From assembly GCA_964603935.1 (NCBI GenBank), contig CAZRWL010000009.1:1-44318 (forward strand): a DNA stretch of 44,318 nucleotides, read 5' to 3'. The translations under genes were made by a program, and so were the position numbers. The notes under the pieces are model-generated. The model was not told the DNA's origin and ran no database searches. It saw only the letters and a program-made list of their open reading frames with translations. The DNA comes from GWB1-37-8 sp964603935 (GTDB lineage: Bacteria; Patescibacteriota; Microgenomatia; Levybacterales; UBA12049). Shown piece by piece: positions 22,242 to 29,775 of this stretch; position 1 is the stretch's first letter; every line of letters starts with the position of its first letter.

Positions 22242-22635
22242 AAAATCCCGCATCCAGTTCTACGCCGATGAATGTTTTCCTGTTACGTCTGTAATGGAGT
22301 TAAAATCTTTTGGATATTCTATTGTCCATGCTTTTGACAGAAAACTCATTCGCAAACCTGACCTTCTACATCTTAAGGAAAGCAAAAAGTTAAAAAGAGT
22401 TCTTATTACGCTGGATAGGGATTTCATTTCCTATGAGCAGGTTAATCTGAATGAGCATCCTGGAGTTATAGTTATTTCTGCCGGATCGGCAACTCCTAAG
22501 AACATAAATAATATTTGCAAGAAGCTACTTACTATTATTAATAAAAATTCAGTCAAAAATTCACTCCTTAAAGTTACTTCCAGCAAAATAATAAAAATGA
22601 AAGAGGGCAAAATCGTAAACGAAAGAAAGTTATAG
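22231..22635 (+). CDS. DUF5615 PIN-like toxin
   Basis: A 134-residue PIN-like protein: FYADECFPVTSVMELKSFGYSIVHAFD (first Asp of the acidic centre), VLITLDRDFISYE (second acidic group) and HPGVIVISAG. PIN-like toxins are metal-dependent RNases. It is partnered by the upstream DUF433 antitoxin. It is convergent with ruvB, 2 nt between stops. The C-terminus is longer than usual and basic. Confidence 0.82.
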   Translation: MPSKKSRIQFYADECFPVTSVMELKSFGYSIVHAFDRKLIRKPDLLHLKESKKLKRVLITLDRDFISYEQVNLNEHPGVIVISAGSATPKNINNICKKLLTIINKNSVKNSLLKVTSSKIIKMKEGKIVNERKL

Positions 22636-22637
22636 AG

Positions 22638-23669
22638 CTATATCAACTTTTTTTGGCTTTCTTCTTTGAACTTTTTCCCCAAGTGTTCGTAGGCGGATTT
22701 GGTTGCGACTCTGCCTGATTTGGTTCTTTTTATAAATCCAAGCTGTAATAAATACGGTTCCACAACTTCCTCCACTGTTCCTGTATCCTCGGATATTGAC
22801 GCTGAAATTGTTTCTACTCCAACCGGCCCTCCATCATGTTTGTCAATAATATTTTTTAAATACTTTCTGTCCAAATCATCCAGCCCGAACGGATCAACTC
22901 CCAGCAAATCCAAAGCCTGCGCAATATTTACCTTATCTATGTCCCCTCCTGCTTTAACCTGCGCGTAATCCCTGGCTCTTTTTAGCAATTTAAGCGCGAT
23001 TCTCGGAGTCCCCCTGGCTCTTTTCGCAATCTCCTTAACGCTCTCTTTATCAACTTTCACTTTTAATTTTTTCGCAGCGTTTGATATGATAATTTCCAAT
23101 TCTGCCGGAGCGTAGAAATTTAGTCTGTGCACCAAACCAAATCTGTCCCGAAGAGGCGCTGACATTAATCCAATCCTCGTTGTTGCGCCAATTATCGTAA
23201 ATTGGGGAAGGTCAAGTCTTAAGCTTTTCGCAGAAGGCCCTTTGCCTAAAATAATATCCAGGCAATAATCCTCCATCGCGGGATACAAGGTCTCTTCAAC
23301 TACCTTGTTCAGTCTATGAATTTCATCAATGAAAAGAATATCTCCTTTTTCCAGATTGGTAAGAATGGATGCTAAATCCCCCGCTCTCTCAATCGCCGGA
23401 CCTGAAGTTACCCGAATATTTGCTCCCATTTCTTTGGCAATTAAATGAGACAAAGTTGTTTTGCCAAGTCCCGGAGGCCCATAAAGCAAAACATGTTCAA
23501 TCGCTTCTTTTCGCCTCAAAGACGCAGTTATGGTAATTTTCAAAGACTCCTTAATTGAAGATTGTCCATGAAACTCGTTCCACTGTTTAACCCGAAGCGA
23601 GGTAAATAACGCCTCTTCTTCAGGATTTACCTGCTCGACTGAATTATTTTTTTGTTTTCTTTTCTTCAT
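22638..23669 (-). CDS. ruvB: Holliday junction branch migration helicase RuvB
   Basis: A 343-residue AAA+ motor. Walker A LLYGPPGLGKTTLSHLIA is at about 62-79 and Walker B GDILFIDEIHRLN at about 109-121. It has the arginine finger region GATTRIGLMSAPLRDRFG and the C-terminal winged helix with GPVGVETISASISED and GFIKRTKSGRVAT. It works with RuvA to drive branch migration and with RuvC for resolution; ruvA is directly upstream and ruvC is 7 kb away on the same strand. A palindromic repeat cluster separates it from ruvA. Confidence 0.97.
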   Translation of the reverse strand: MKKRKQKNNSVEQVNPEEEALFTSLRVKQWNEFHGQSSIKESLKITITASLRRKEAIEHVLLYGPPGLGKTTLSHLIAKEMGANIRVTSGPAIERAGDLASILTNLEKGDILFIDEIHRLNKVVEETLYPAMEDYCLDIILGKGPSAKSLRLDLPQFTIIGATTRIGLMSAPLRDRFGLVHRLNFYAPAELEIIISNAAKKLKVKVDKESVKEIAKRARGTPRIALKLLKRARDYAQVKAGGDIDKVNIAQALDLLGVDPFGLDDLDRKYLKNIIDKHDGGPVGVETISASISEDTGTVEEVVEPYLLQLGFIKRTKSGRVATKSAYEHLGKKFKEESQKKLI

Positions 23670-23677
23670 AAGACAGC

Positions 23678-23742
23678 TGTCATCCCGAACTTGTTTCGGG
23701 ATCTCCCTTGATTAGGAGATGCTGAAATAAATTCAGCATGAC
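23678..23742. repeat. Two back-to-back palindromic repeats between ruvA and ruvB
   Basis: First unit: gtcatcccgaacttgtttcgggatctc (arms ATCCCGAA/TTCGGGAT). Second unit: gagatgctgaaataaattcagcatgac (arms ATGCTGAA/TTCAGCAT). The second resembles the element at 4406-4433. They sit inside the ruvAB transcript. Confidence 0.8.
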
Positions 23743-23752
23743 ACGGATCAAA

Positions 23753-24328
23753 TTACTTTCCCAGATATTTCAGCGCCAGCTTAATTGTTTCCGTAATTTT
23801 TTGTCCTTCTTGCTTAACATTTTTAATTGCGTTATAAATTTCTTTACTCGTAAATCCAAATCCCTTCAATGCCGCTGCTGCTTCCTCGCTTCCTAAAACA
23901 CCATCCCCGCTTAAATCAAGATCTGCGGTTGAACCAAATTTATTTTTTAATTCAATTATAATTTTCTGCGCATTTTTCTGCCCTAATCTTGGCACAGATT
24001 TAAAGAAAGAAGTGTCCGCTGAAATTATTGCCTGCATAATTTGGGACCTGGCGCCTACGGAAAAAATATTCATAGCGGTTTTGGGCCCGATGCCTGAAAC
24101 GCTAATTAAGTTTTCGAAAAGTTTTAAATCCTGGGACTCCAAAAATCCAAAAAGAGAAATATTGTCTTCTCTGACATGGGTGTAAATAAAAAGCTCCAAA
24201 GAAACGCCCTTATTTGCTTTGGACAAAACATCCTGCGCAGCCAGAACCTTGTATCCAACCCCCTTAACATCAAGAATAATAGAATTTCCTTCCCGCAAAA
24301 GCACTTCTCCCCTCAAAAACCCAATCAT
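23753..24328 (-). CDS. ruvA: Holliday junction DNA-binding protein RuvA
   Basis: A 191-residue protein with the N-terminal OB-fold (MIGFLRGEVLLREGNSIILDVKG trimmed at its end), the strand YTHVREDNISLFGF, the two helix-hairpin-helix motifs (LISVSGIGPKTAMNIF and VPRLGQKNAQKIIIELK), and the C-terminal RuvB-contacting domain III (AAAALKGFGFTSKEIYNAI). Complete. It is cotranscribed with ruvB. The upstream gap contains an extended -10-like TATAAT 10 nt before the ATG on the minus strand and, on the opposite strand, a separate promoter. Confidence 0.96.
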   Translation of the reverse strand: MIGFLRGEVLLREGNSIILDVKGVGYKVLAAQDVLSKANKGVSLELFIYTHVREDNISLFGFLESQDLKLFENLISVSGIGPKTAMNIFSVGARSQIMQAIISADTSFFKSVPRLGQKNAQKIIIELKNKFGSTADLDLSGDGVLGSEEAAAALKGFGFTSKEIYNAIKNVKQEGQKITETIKLALKYLGK

Positions 24329-24349
24329 AAGTTAGTAAATTATAAGATA

Positions 24350-24378
24350 TTGACAATTATACCTAAATTTGGTTTAAT
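24350..24378 (+). promoter_or_regulatory. Orphan plus-strand promoter
   Basis: TTGACA (24350-24355), 17-nt spacer and TTTAAT (24373-24378). The next plus-strand feature is a terminator hairpin beginning 12 nt later; no protein gene is served. Confidence 0.55.
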
Positions 24379-24382
24379 ATCT

Positions 24383-24985
24383 TTACTTACCCCGTATGTT
24401 TACCATACGGGGCTTTTTTATGGCTATGGTCTTAAGCTGCTTGGGAAGTTTTCTGTTTGACTTAAATCTATTATAGAAATTAAGAACATATGCTTTGTCT
24501 GCTTTGTAGGACATTTCCAAGGAGAATCTATTGGGAAGAAATAAAGCAAAGGTTGGAATCTTCAATAATTTGACTACCTCAAGAGGATAAATAAGATCTG
24601 CGTCTCCAGTCATAATTGCAATTCTATTACATCTTTTAAAAAAGACATCTTTGACAATGTCAACTGATAAATGGACATCTACTCCTTTTTCTTTTCCAGA
24701 AGCAAGAGATCTGTGCCCCTTATAAAAGAACACATTTTGCGTACCGAGTACTTCCCTATAGAAAAGCGCTTCGGCAAGAATTAGTTTTTTTCTTTCTACA
24801 GCTAGCCTTAATCTATTTTTCTGATTCATATACGAGGCGTAAAAGAAGATTTTATCTACTGAAAATAATTGGCTAATTTCTTCCATGAGAAACCTAAATG
24901 AAAGATATTTGTTTGGACCAAAAAGCTCGTTCTGCCCCGCAAATAAATTAGTGCCGTCAATGTAAAGATATGTTTTTTTAGTCAC
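24383..24985 (-). CDS. NYN-domain (LabA/DUF88-like) PIN-fold ribonuclease
   Basis: A 200-residue protein with the NYN acidic centre: YLYIDGTNLF (Asp10), the central KEKGVDVHLSVDIVKDV and IAIMTGDADLIYPLEVVK. NYN proteins are metal-dependent RNases of the PIN superfamily. The start is GTG at 24983-24985, with TAGAAT 9 nt upstream in an extended TGTTAGAAT context. The last ten codons (PRMVNIRGK) are encoded by the terminator hairpin of the opposite strand. The C-terminus is strongly basic. Confidence 0.85.
   Translation of the reverse strand: MTKKTYLYIDGTNLFAGQNELFGPNKYLSFRFLMEEISQLFSVDKIFFYASYMNQKNRLRLAVERKKLILAEALFYREVLGTQNVFFYKGHRSLASGKEKGVDVHLSVDIVKDVFFKRCNRIAIMTGDADLIYPLEVVKLLKIPTFALFLPNRFSLEMSYKADKAYVLNFYNRFKSNRKLPKQLKTIAIKKPRMVNIRGK
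24385..24419 (+). ncRNA. Candidate ultra-short RNA (promoter directly followed by terminator)
   Basis: Predicted transcript of about 35 nt, from about 24385 to the end of the T run at 24419. It consists of a short leader and the terminator hairpin and is antisense to the last codons of the NYN gene. It may be a real small RNA, an antisense control of the NYN mRNA, or a roadblock to stop plus-strand transcription. Confidence 0.35.
24390..24419 (+). terminator. Intrinsic terminator
   Basis: CCCCGTATG-TTTAC-CATACGGGG is a perfect 9-bp stem with a 5-nt loop, followed by C and six T on the plus strand. On the minus strand there is no T run after the stem, so it is directional. Confidence 0.8.
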
Positions 24986-25073
24986 TGTGAAGTTATTCTA
25001 ACATATCTTCATTCAGAGCATATAGTGCACGAGTTCTAGAGCCAATCGCCATTCCCCATGTTTAATTAGATAC

Positions 25074-25107
25074 AATTCACTTCCCGAAATGTGAAAGGAG
25101 GTGAATT
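25074..25107 (+). promoter_or_regulatory. Hairpin that sequesters a perfect Shine-Dalgarno
   Basis: AATTCACTTCC (25074-25084) pairs with GGAGGTGAATT (25097-25107) in an 11-bp stem with one G-U, loop of 12 nt. The 3' arm is part of a full Shine-Dalgarno AAAGGAGGTGA (25094-25104). TACAAT at 25071-25076 is a weak -10 candidate. No AUG follows at a usable distance. Confidence 0.5.
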
Positions 25108-25172
25108 ATACAACATAGGAAATTTATACAGACAGAAAGAGAGTTGCTGAGTCAGTGGATAAAAGAGGGACG
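25105..25172 (+). pseudogene. Possible IS30-like transposase N-terminal remnant
   Basis: The frame beginning at the ATT ATA codons reads RKFIQTERELLSQWIKEG, which resembles the N-terminal helix of IS30-family transposases before their HTH. After about 22 residues the resemblance ends in RQGRKK and the frame runs into the convergent gene. No AUG/GUG/UUG fits the strong ribosome-binding site. Likely a decayed mobile-element end; chance similarity cannot be excluded. Confidence 0.3.
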
Positions 25173-25188
25173 TCAAGGAAGGAAAAAA

Positions 25189-25908
25189 TTAATTTTTGTA
25201 CCATTCCGAGCGAACTCCGGAACTCCCAAGCGAGGTATCGCCGTTACCAACATCAGCCACGATATTGCCCTTTTCACCTAAACGTACTAATAGTATCCTA
25301 TCGTCAAACGTCCATCGAGAACCAGGCAGAAAAGAGAACGTACCATTGTCATCAAAGTACTTACCGGTTAATAAGTGGCTAAATTCGGAACCAATAAGAT
25401 AAGTAGAAAGTCTCTGCGGATGCTTTCCTATTCTTTTTCCTTTAATAGTTTCTGCATATTTCAAAGCTTCTGTTTCGCTAATAGACATATCATCAGACAT
25501 ATATGGAGGGTCAATGTCCATGTCTATAATAATACATCCTCCTTCATATCTCTCATTTTTTGTGGATGTGTTGTTCCTCAAAACCTGGCTTGTTATTTGG
25601 GGAAACATCTTTCCCAAAAGAATCAAACCCTCCGGGGTATAGACTTCATCTGGAATAAGCAAAACTCCCCTATCAAGCGACCAAAGTTCCCTTAATTCGT
25701 CTGAAGTGCAATTGCAGCGAGGAACATTAAATGTATGACCTATTCTTTTTCCCCCCTCTTGCCAAAAAGTTGTCCAGATATCGTTAACAAGCTCAGGCGT
25801 TAGAGGTAACTTTTTATATTTTTCTATTGCAGATCCAATCGCAGGGGTATTTAGCCAATCCCTACTCTCCCGATGTCTCCCTAAAGGCTTTGATCTTTCT
25901 TGCACCAT
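25189..25908 (-). CDS. Hypothetical protein (239 aa)
   Basis: A soluble protein starting at ATG 25906-25908 with VQERSKPLGRHRESRDWL. Further segments are AIEKYKKLPLTPELVNDIW, FNVPRCNCTSDELRELWSLDRGVLLIP, GCIIIDMDIDPPYMSD and a C-terminal beta-rich end (SRWTFDDRILLVRLGEKGNI). The C-x-C and acidic stretches could bind metal. No family is recognised. Its promoter shares its -35 region with the divergent PGI/PMI gene. A GTG at 25929 is an alternative start but lies inside the promoter. Confidence 0.6.
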   Translation of the reverse strand: MVQERSKPLGRHRESRDWLNTPAIGSAIEKYKKLPLTPELVNDIWTTFWQEGGKRIGHTFNVPRCNCTSDELRELWSLDRGVLLIPDEVYTPEGLILLGKMFPQITSQVLRNNTSTKNERYEGGCIIIDMDIDPPYMSDDMSISETEALKYAETIKGKRIGKHPQRLSTYLIGSEFSHLLTGKYFDDNGTFSFLPGSRWTFDDRILLVRLGEKGNIVADVGNGDTSLGSSGVRSEWYKN

Positions 25909-25919
25909 AAGTAGTAGAA

Positions 25920-25970
25920 AAACTATCACACTATAAGTTTATTGTCAAGTTTGATAACATAATGTAGAAT
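25920..25970. promoter_or_regulatory. Divergent promoters with overlapping -35 boxes
   Basis: The heptamer ttgtcaa (25942-25948) serves as TTGTCA on plus, 17 nt from TAGAAT (25965-25970), and as TTGACA on minus (25943-25948), 17 nt from TAGTTT (25920-25925). Only one RNA polymerase can occupy it at a time. The plus start codon lies 6 nt after its -10. Confidence 0.65.
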
Positions 25971-25976
25971 AGATTA

Positions 25977-27014
25977 ATGGTTTTGGATACAAAAAGAATT
26001 GACAAGTCTAATTTAAGACAAGTAATCATAGATTCCCCAGCGCAGTTTGCAACAGGATTATCTTTAGCCCGCAAGATAAAAGCTAAAGGTGAACCTAAAA
26101 ATGTTATTGTCTCCGGAATGGGAGGATCAGCGCTTCCGGCCAATCTTCTGAGAACCTATTGCAACAGTCTGTTTCAAACTAACCCCACATACAAGCCGTT
26201 TGAAATTAACATCAATAGGTACTATTCTCTTCCGCCTGAAAGCTATAGTCCAAATGCCCTGAATTTCATTGCTTCATATTCGGGCAATACGGAAGAAACC
26301 ATTAGCTCGCTTGAGGAAGCGCATAGCGCCAAACTTTCTTTCGTGGGCTTGTCAAGCGGCGGCAAAATAGAAGAATTATGCAAAAAATATAAAGCGCCTC
26401 ATATCAAACTGCCTGTTCCTTATCCGAATTTTCAGCCAAGAATGGGTACCGGATATTTTTTCGCGTCAATGTTTCAATTATTGGTTAATCAAAATCTTCT
26501 GCCTGATACTACGCATGAACTGCTTGCTCTTGCGGACAAGCTTAATAACCGAATGCAAGACTTTGAGCAAAAAGGAATGGCGCTGGCGCGCAAGATCAAA
26601 GGAAAAACTCCTGTGATATACTCTTCTCCAAAATATAAGCCTGTGGCAATGGTCTGGAAAATTAAAATCAATGAAAACGCAAAAACTCCGGCATTTTGGA
26701 ACTTTTTTCCGGAAATGGATCATAATGAAATGGTTGGGTTTACAAATCCGCAGGCCAAATTTTTTACCATAATGCTTAAAGACGCGCAGGATCATGCAAG
26801 AAACAAGCGCAGATACGAATCTACAGCTCGCCTTTTGGAAGAAAAAGGAATAGAATCGGAAATTTTAGACATGGAAGGCGATGATGTTTTCTATAAAATC
26901 TTCTCCAGTCTTAATCTGGCGGACTGGACATCATATTATTTAGCTCTTGAATACGGACAGGATCCAACGCCTGTTGACATGGTGGAAAAACTTAAGCAAA
27001 TCCTCGCTTCTTAG
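25977..27014 (+). CDS. Bifunctional phosphoglucose/phosphomannose isomerase
   Basis: A 345-residue SIS-fold sugar-phosphate isomerase. The first SIS domain has VIVSGMGGSALPANLL and FIASYSGNTEETISSLEEA, and it continues VGLSSGGKIEELCKKY and PRMGTGYFFASM. The second half has FFPEMDHNEMVGF, the glutamate/histidine region of the archaeal-type bifunctional PGI/PMI. It interconverts glucose-6-P or mannose-6-P with fructose-6-P. This compact form replaces the classic Pgi in some lineages. Predicted leaderless start (TAGAAT, 6 nt, ATG). Confidence 0.9.
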   Translation: MVLDTKRIDKSNLRQVIIDSPAQFATGLSLARKIKAKGEPKNVIVSGMGGSALPANLLRTYCNSLFQTNPTYKPFEININRYYSLPPESYSPNALNFIASYSGNTEETISSLEEAHSAKLSFVGLSSGGKIEELCKKYKAPHIKLPVPYPNFQPRMGTGYFFASMFQLLVNQNLLPDTTHELLALADKLNNRMQDFEQKGMALARKIKGKTPVIYSSPKYKPVAMVWKIKINENAKTPAFWNFFPEMDHNEMVGFTNPQAKFFTIMLKDAQDHARNKRRYESTARLLEEKGIESEILDMEGDDVFYKIFSSLNLADWTSYYLALEYGQDPTPVDMVEKLKQILAS

Positions 27015-27016
27015 GA

Positions 27017-28339
27017 CTATTTTTCTAATCTTTTAACATCTCTCCAGCCAATATCTTTCCTATAATGTAAATTATTTCCTTCTATACTCACTTTTTCCAT
27101 TGCTTCATACGCTTTTTCCCTTGCTTGCACAACATCTTTCCCCTCTCCAACCACATAAAACAATCTTCCTCCTGCTACATAATGTTTCCCATTTTCAATT
27201 TTGACTCCTGCTCCACAAACTATCACTCCATCAACTTTTCCTGCTTCGTCCAATCCGGAAATTAGTTTTCCCTTTGCTTGGGAATATTCTTGAACTCGGG
27301 GATATCCTTTTGCAACTCCGGCAACAGCAACTCTAACTTTACCATCATCGGAAATTTTCACCCTTCTTAATGTTCCTTTTGCCGCTTCCATTCCCATTTC
27401 AAAAAAATCCACATTAAGCCCGGGAACTATAACTTGAGCTTCGGGATCTCCCCAACGGGCATTAAACTCAATCACATAAATTTTTCCCTCAGTAACCATT
27501 CCCCCAAGATATAAAACTCCCTTGTATGGATTCACTGATTTCCTAAGGCCGGTTATGACTTTGCCAAAGATGCCTTCTGTCTGCCTTATCAATTCGCGAG
27601 TTAACAATAAAGGATGACTTAAGGCGCCCATTCCGCCTGTATTTTCGCCCTTATCCCCATCGTATTCTCTTTTGTGATCTTGAGCAAAGCCTAGAAGTTT
27701 AAAATTCTCGCCATCGGAAACAGCAAACGCGGAAAATTCTTCTCCTTCCAGCCACTGCTCAATTAGGAATGTTTTTGAGGCTTCCGGATATTCTTTTCTA
27801 AGTTTTCTTATAGCTTCTAGAACTTCCTGTCTTGATGTTGCGGGTATCGCACCCTTTCCCTCTGCTAATCCTGAAGCTTTTACAAACCATCTGGTATTTT
27901 CTTGAGAAGCAAGAAATTCCTCCGCTTCTTTTTCCGTGGCGCATGCTGTGTACTTGGGCTGGGGCAAGTCAAAAAATCCTCCAATTATCCTGGCGTATGC
28001 TTTGTCCCATTCAATTCTGCCTGCTTCTTTGGCGGGACCTACTGCGGGTATTTTGAAAAGCTTTAACATTTCAACCAAATCTGCTCTCACTGCATTTTCC
28101 TGAGCCACATCGACCAGATCAACTCTCAACTTCTTGCTAAGTTCAGCAATCCTTACTGTATCCGAGGTTTTTATTTGCGAAAAAATTTGAACAGGTTTTT
28201 TGGATGCTTTTTCCATCCAGTCATTTCCCGGAACAGCAATTATTTTATCAACATGCGGGCTTTGAGAATATTTATGAACCAGCACCGCGCCTCTGCCTCC
28301 CCCATCAACGACCAAAACCGTAGCCCCTCTTTCTTTCAC
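27017..28339 (-). CDS. purD: Phosphoribosylamine--glycine ligase
   Basis: GAR synthetase of purine biosynthesis. The 440-residue protein has the N-terminal domain VLVVDGGGRGAVLVHKYSQS, the ATP-grasp segments WFVKASGLAEGKGAIPA and FLIEQWLEGEEFSAFAVSDG, the signature DHKREYDGDKGENTGGMGA, and FNARWGDPEAQVI. The usual start pattern GGxGRExAL is altered to GGGRGAVLV. The start is GTG 28337-28339 placed 6 nt after TATAAT (28346-28351) in an extended TGATATAAT context, predicting a leaderless GTG-initiated mRNA. No other pur gene is near. Confidence 0.95.
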   Translation of the reverse strand: MKERGATVLVVDGGGRGAVLVHKYSQSPHVDKIIAVPGNDWMEKASKKPVQIFSQIKTSDTVRIAELSKKLRVDLVDVAQENAVRADLVEMLKLFKIPAVGPAKEAGRIEWDKAYARIIGGFFDLPQPKYTACATEKEAEEFLASQENTRWFVKASGLAEGKGAIPATSRQEVLEAIRKLRKEYPEASKTFLIEQWLEGEEFSAFAVSDGENFKLLGFAQDHKREYDGDKGENTGGMGALSHPLLLTRELIRQTEGIFGKVITGLRKSVNPYKGVLYLGGMVTEGKIYVIEFNARWGDPEAQVIVPGLNVDFFEMGMEAAKGTLRRVKISDDGKVRVAVAGVAKGYPRVQEYSQAKGKLISGLDEAGKVDGVIVCGAGVKIENGKHYVAGGRLFYVVGEGKDVVQAREKAYEAMEKVSIEGNNLHYRKDIGWRDVKRLEK

Positions 28340-28379
28340 GCGTTCATTATATCAAAATTAAATTGACATAAAACACCCC

Positions 28380-28416
28380 TTGACAAGAACATACAAGATA
28401 CATACAATACTTGTAT
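28380..28416 (+). promoter_or_regulatory. Promoter and operator of the RHH/PIN toxin-antitoxin pair
   Basis: TTGACA (28380-28385), 17-nt spacer and TACAAT (28403-28408). The inverted repeat ATACAAG (28391-28397) / CTTGTAT (28410-28416) brackets the -10 and ends at the start codon, a likely operator for the ribbon-helix-helix antitoxin. A second TTGACA lies 17 nt upstream (28363-28368). Confidence 0.65.
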
Positions 28417-28680
28417 ATGAATACGCAAACATTTAATATTTCTCTCCCTAAAGAGCTTGTTAAAAGAGTTGATGAGTTGGCTAAAAAAGAATATCGCAAT
28501 CGAAGCGATTTTATCCGTGAGGCTTTGCTTGCCCGCCTTAAAAAAAAAGAAGCGTGGGAACAGATTTTCAAAGTTGGAGAAAAGGCAATGAGAGATATGG
28601 GAATTAAAAGCGAAGAAGAAGTTAACGAAATAGTGTATAAATATAGACATGGCCGCAAATCCAATCAAAGTAATTCTTGA
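28417..28680 (+). CDS. Ribbon-helix-helix (CopG/ParD-like) antitoxin
   Basis: An 87-residue protein: N-terminal DNA-binding strand TFNISLPKELVKRVDELAKK, then the RHH helix EYRNRSDFIREALLARLKKKEAWEQIF. The C-terminal part should bind the toxin. I start at ATG 28417; the TTG at 28411 lies in the operator. It overlaps the PIN toxin gene by 32 nt. Confidence 0.85.
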   Translation: MNTQTFNISLPKELVKRVDELAKKEYRNRSDFIREALLARLKKKEAWEQIFKVGEKAMRDMGIKSEEEVNEIVYKYRHGRKSNQSNS

Positions 28681-29065
28681 TACCAATATTTTAATTTCAG
28701 CCATAGGCTTTGGGGGCAAACCAAGAAAAGTTTTACATCTTATTTTAGACGATAAAATTGAAGCAGTTACCTCACCAATACTCATGGCAGAGCTTGAAGA
28801 TGTCGTCTACAAGAAGTTTCCGAAATTAGCATATAACTTTTCCTTAATTGACCCACAGATTCAAGATAAATTCAAAATAGTCAAACCGAAAAAATCCTTA
28901 CTGGTTGCAAGAGATAACGATGATAATCGAGTTTTGGAAGCTGCTTTTGCGGGAAAATGCGATTACATCATAACCGGAGATAAAGACTTATTGGATTTAA
29001 AAAATTATAAGAATATCAAAATCGTCACTCCCGATATTTTTTTATCTAATATTTTAACTGATTAA
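28649..29065 (+). CDS. PIN-domain toxin
   Basis: A 138-residue PIN protein of the 'putative toxin-antitoxin system toxin component' family: VILDTNILISAIGFGGKPRKVL (first acidic site), LMAELEDVVYKKF (Glu), RDNDDNRVLEAAFAGKCDYIITGDKDLLDL (acidic cluster, trimmed). It is a probable metal-dependent RNase. The start codon lies within the antitoxin gene, so translation is coupled. Confidence 0.87.
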   Translation: MAANPIKVILDTNILISAIGFGGKPRKVLHLILDDKIEAVTSPILMAELEDVVYKKFPKLAYNFSLIDPQIQDKFKIVKPKKSLLVARDNDDNRVLEAAFAGKCDYIITGDKDLLDLKNYKNIKIVTPDIFLSNILTD

Positions 29066-29144
29066 AACTCCCCAACGAAACCAAAGATTAGAGAAAGAAA
29101 GAAGAAGGAGTTTGAAGAGAAATTTGTTATAACTAAAATGGTTC

Positions 29145-29678
29145 TTATTCTTTTTTCATTGCTTCCATAAGCATATCAGGAGACAATAATCCCGCCCTCC
29201 AAATTACATCTATTATCATTCCCGTAGCTAAATCGGATTTAGCAGCTCGCATAAAAACTAATCCATCTCTTTTGCTGCTAAAATAACTGACGACTTCCCC
29301 AATTGAATTGTCATCGTCCTTTACTCTTATTGATTGACCGGTCATGCCGGGCACAACATTATCTTCACTAAAACCATACCTTCTCATAACTTCAAGTCCT
29401 AATTCTTGAAGATGATCTTGCCCGACTTTTCCTATCGTCTTCCAACTTCTTCCCTTAAAGTCCTCTAAAGGGATAAATTCACCAGATTTTAAAGAAAAAA
29501 GGGTTTCAAATTTATCAAATACATACTCTTCATTAATATCTTCAGTATCTTCTCTCGTTATAAGCACTAAATTCTTTATTTTTCTTTTCAACATTCGCAG
29601 AATTTTATCATCCTCGACTGTCGGAAGACGCCTAACAGCAGCTTCCTCTTCAGAAGTTATTCCCCTTCTTTCAATCAT
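29145..29678 (-). CDS. Hypothetical protein (177 aa)
   Basis: Starts at ATG 29676-29678, 6 nt after TTTAAT (29685-29690); a TTGCAT -35 lies 17 nt upstream. The sequence begins IERRGITSEEEAAVRRLP and includes ILRMLKRKIKNLVLITRED, LQELGLEVMRRYGFSEDNVVPG (trimmed) and VVSYFSSKRDGLVFMRAAK. Mostly charged and soluble. No family is recognised. It lies next to a 30-bp direct repeat derived from the ruvC 3' end. Confidence 0.55.
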   Translation of the reverse strand: MIERRGITSEEEAAVRRLPTVEDDKILRMLKRKIKNLVLITREDTEDINEEYVFDKFETLFSLKSGEFIPLEDFKGRSWKTIGKVGQDHLQELGLEVMRRYGFSEDNVVPGMTGQSIRVKDDDNSIGEVVSYFSSKRDGLVFMRAAKSDLATGMIIDVIWRAGLLSPDMLMEAMKKE

Positions 29679-29730
29679 GGCAATATTAAAGCACAAACTA
29701 TATGACAATGCAATAAATTAAATGTTAAAT

Positions 29731-29760
29731 TTTTTGGTGAATGCGTGGGTGAGGGCGACT
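29731..29760. repeat. 30-bp direct repeat, copy 1 (ruvC 3'-end duplicate)
   Basis: Identical over 30 bp to 31080-31109, which is the 3' end of ruvC (codons for ALTHAFTKK). The two copies flank the Fic gene block of about 1.3 kb. Confidence 0.9.
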
Positions 29761-29775
29761 ACCAACACATTTATT

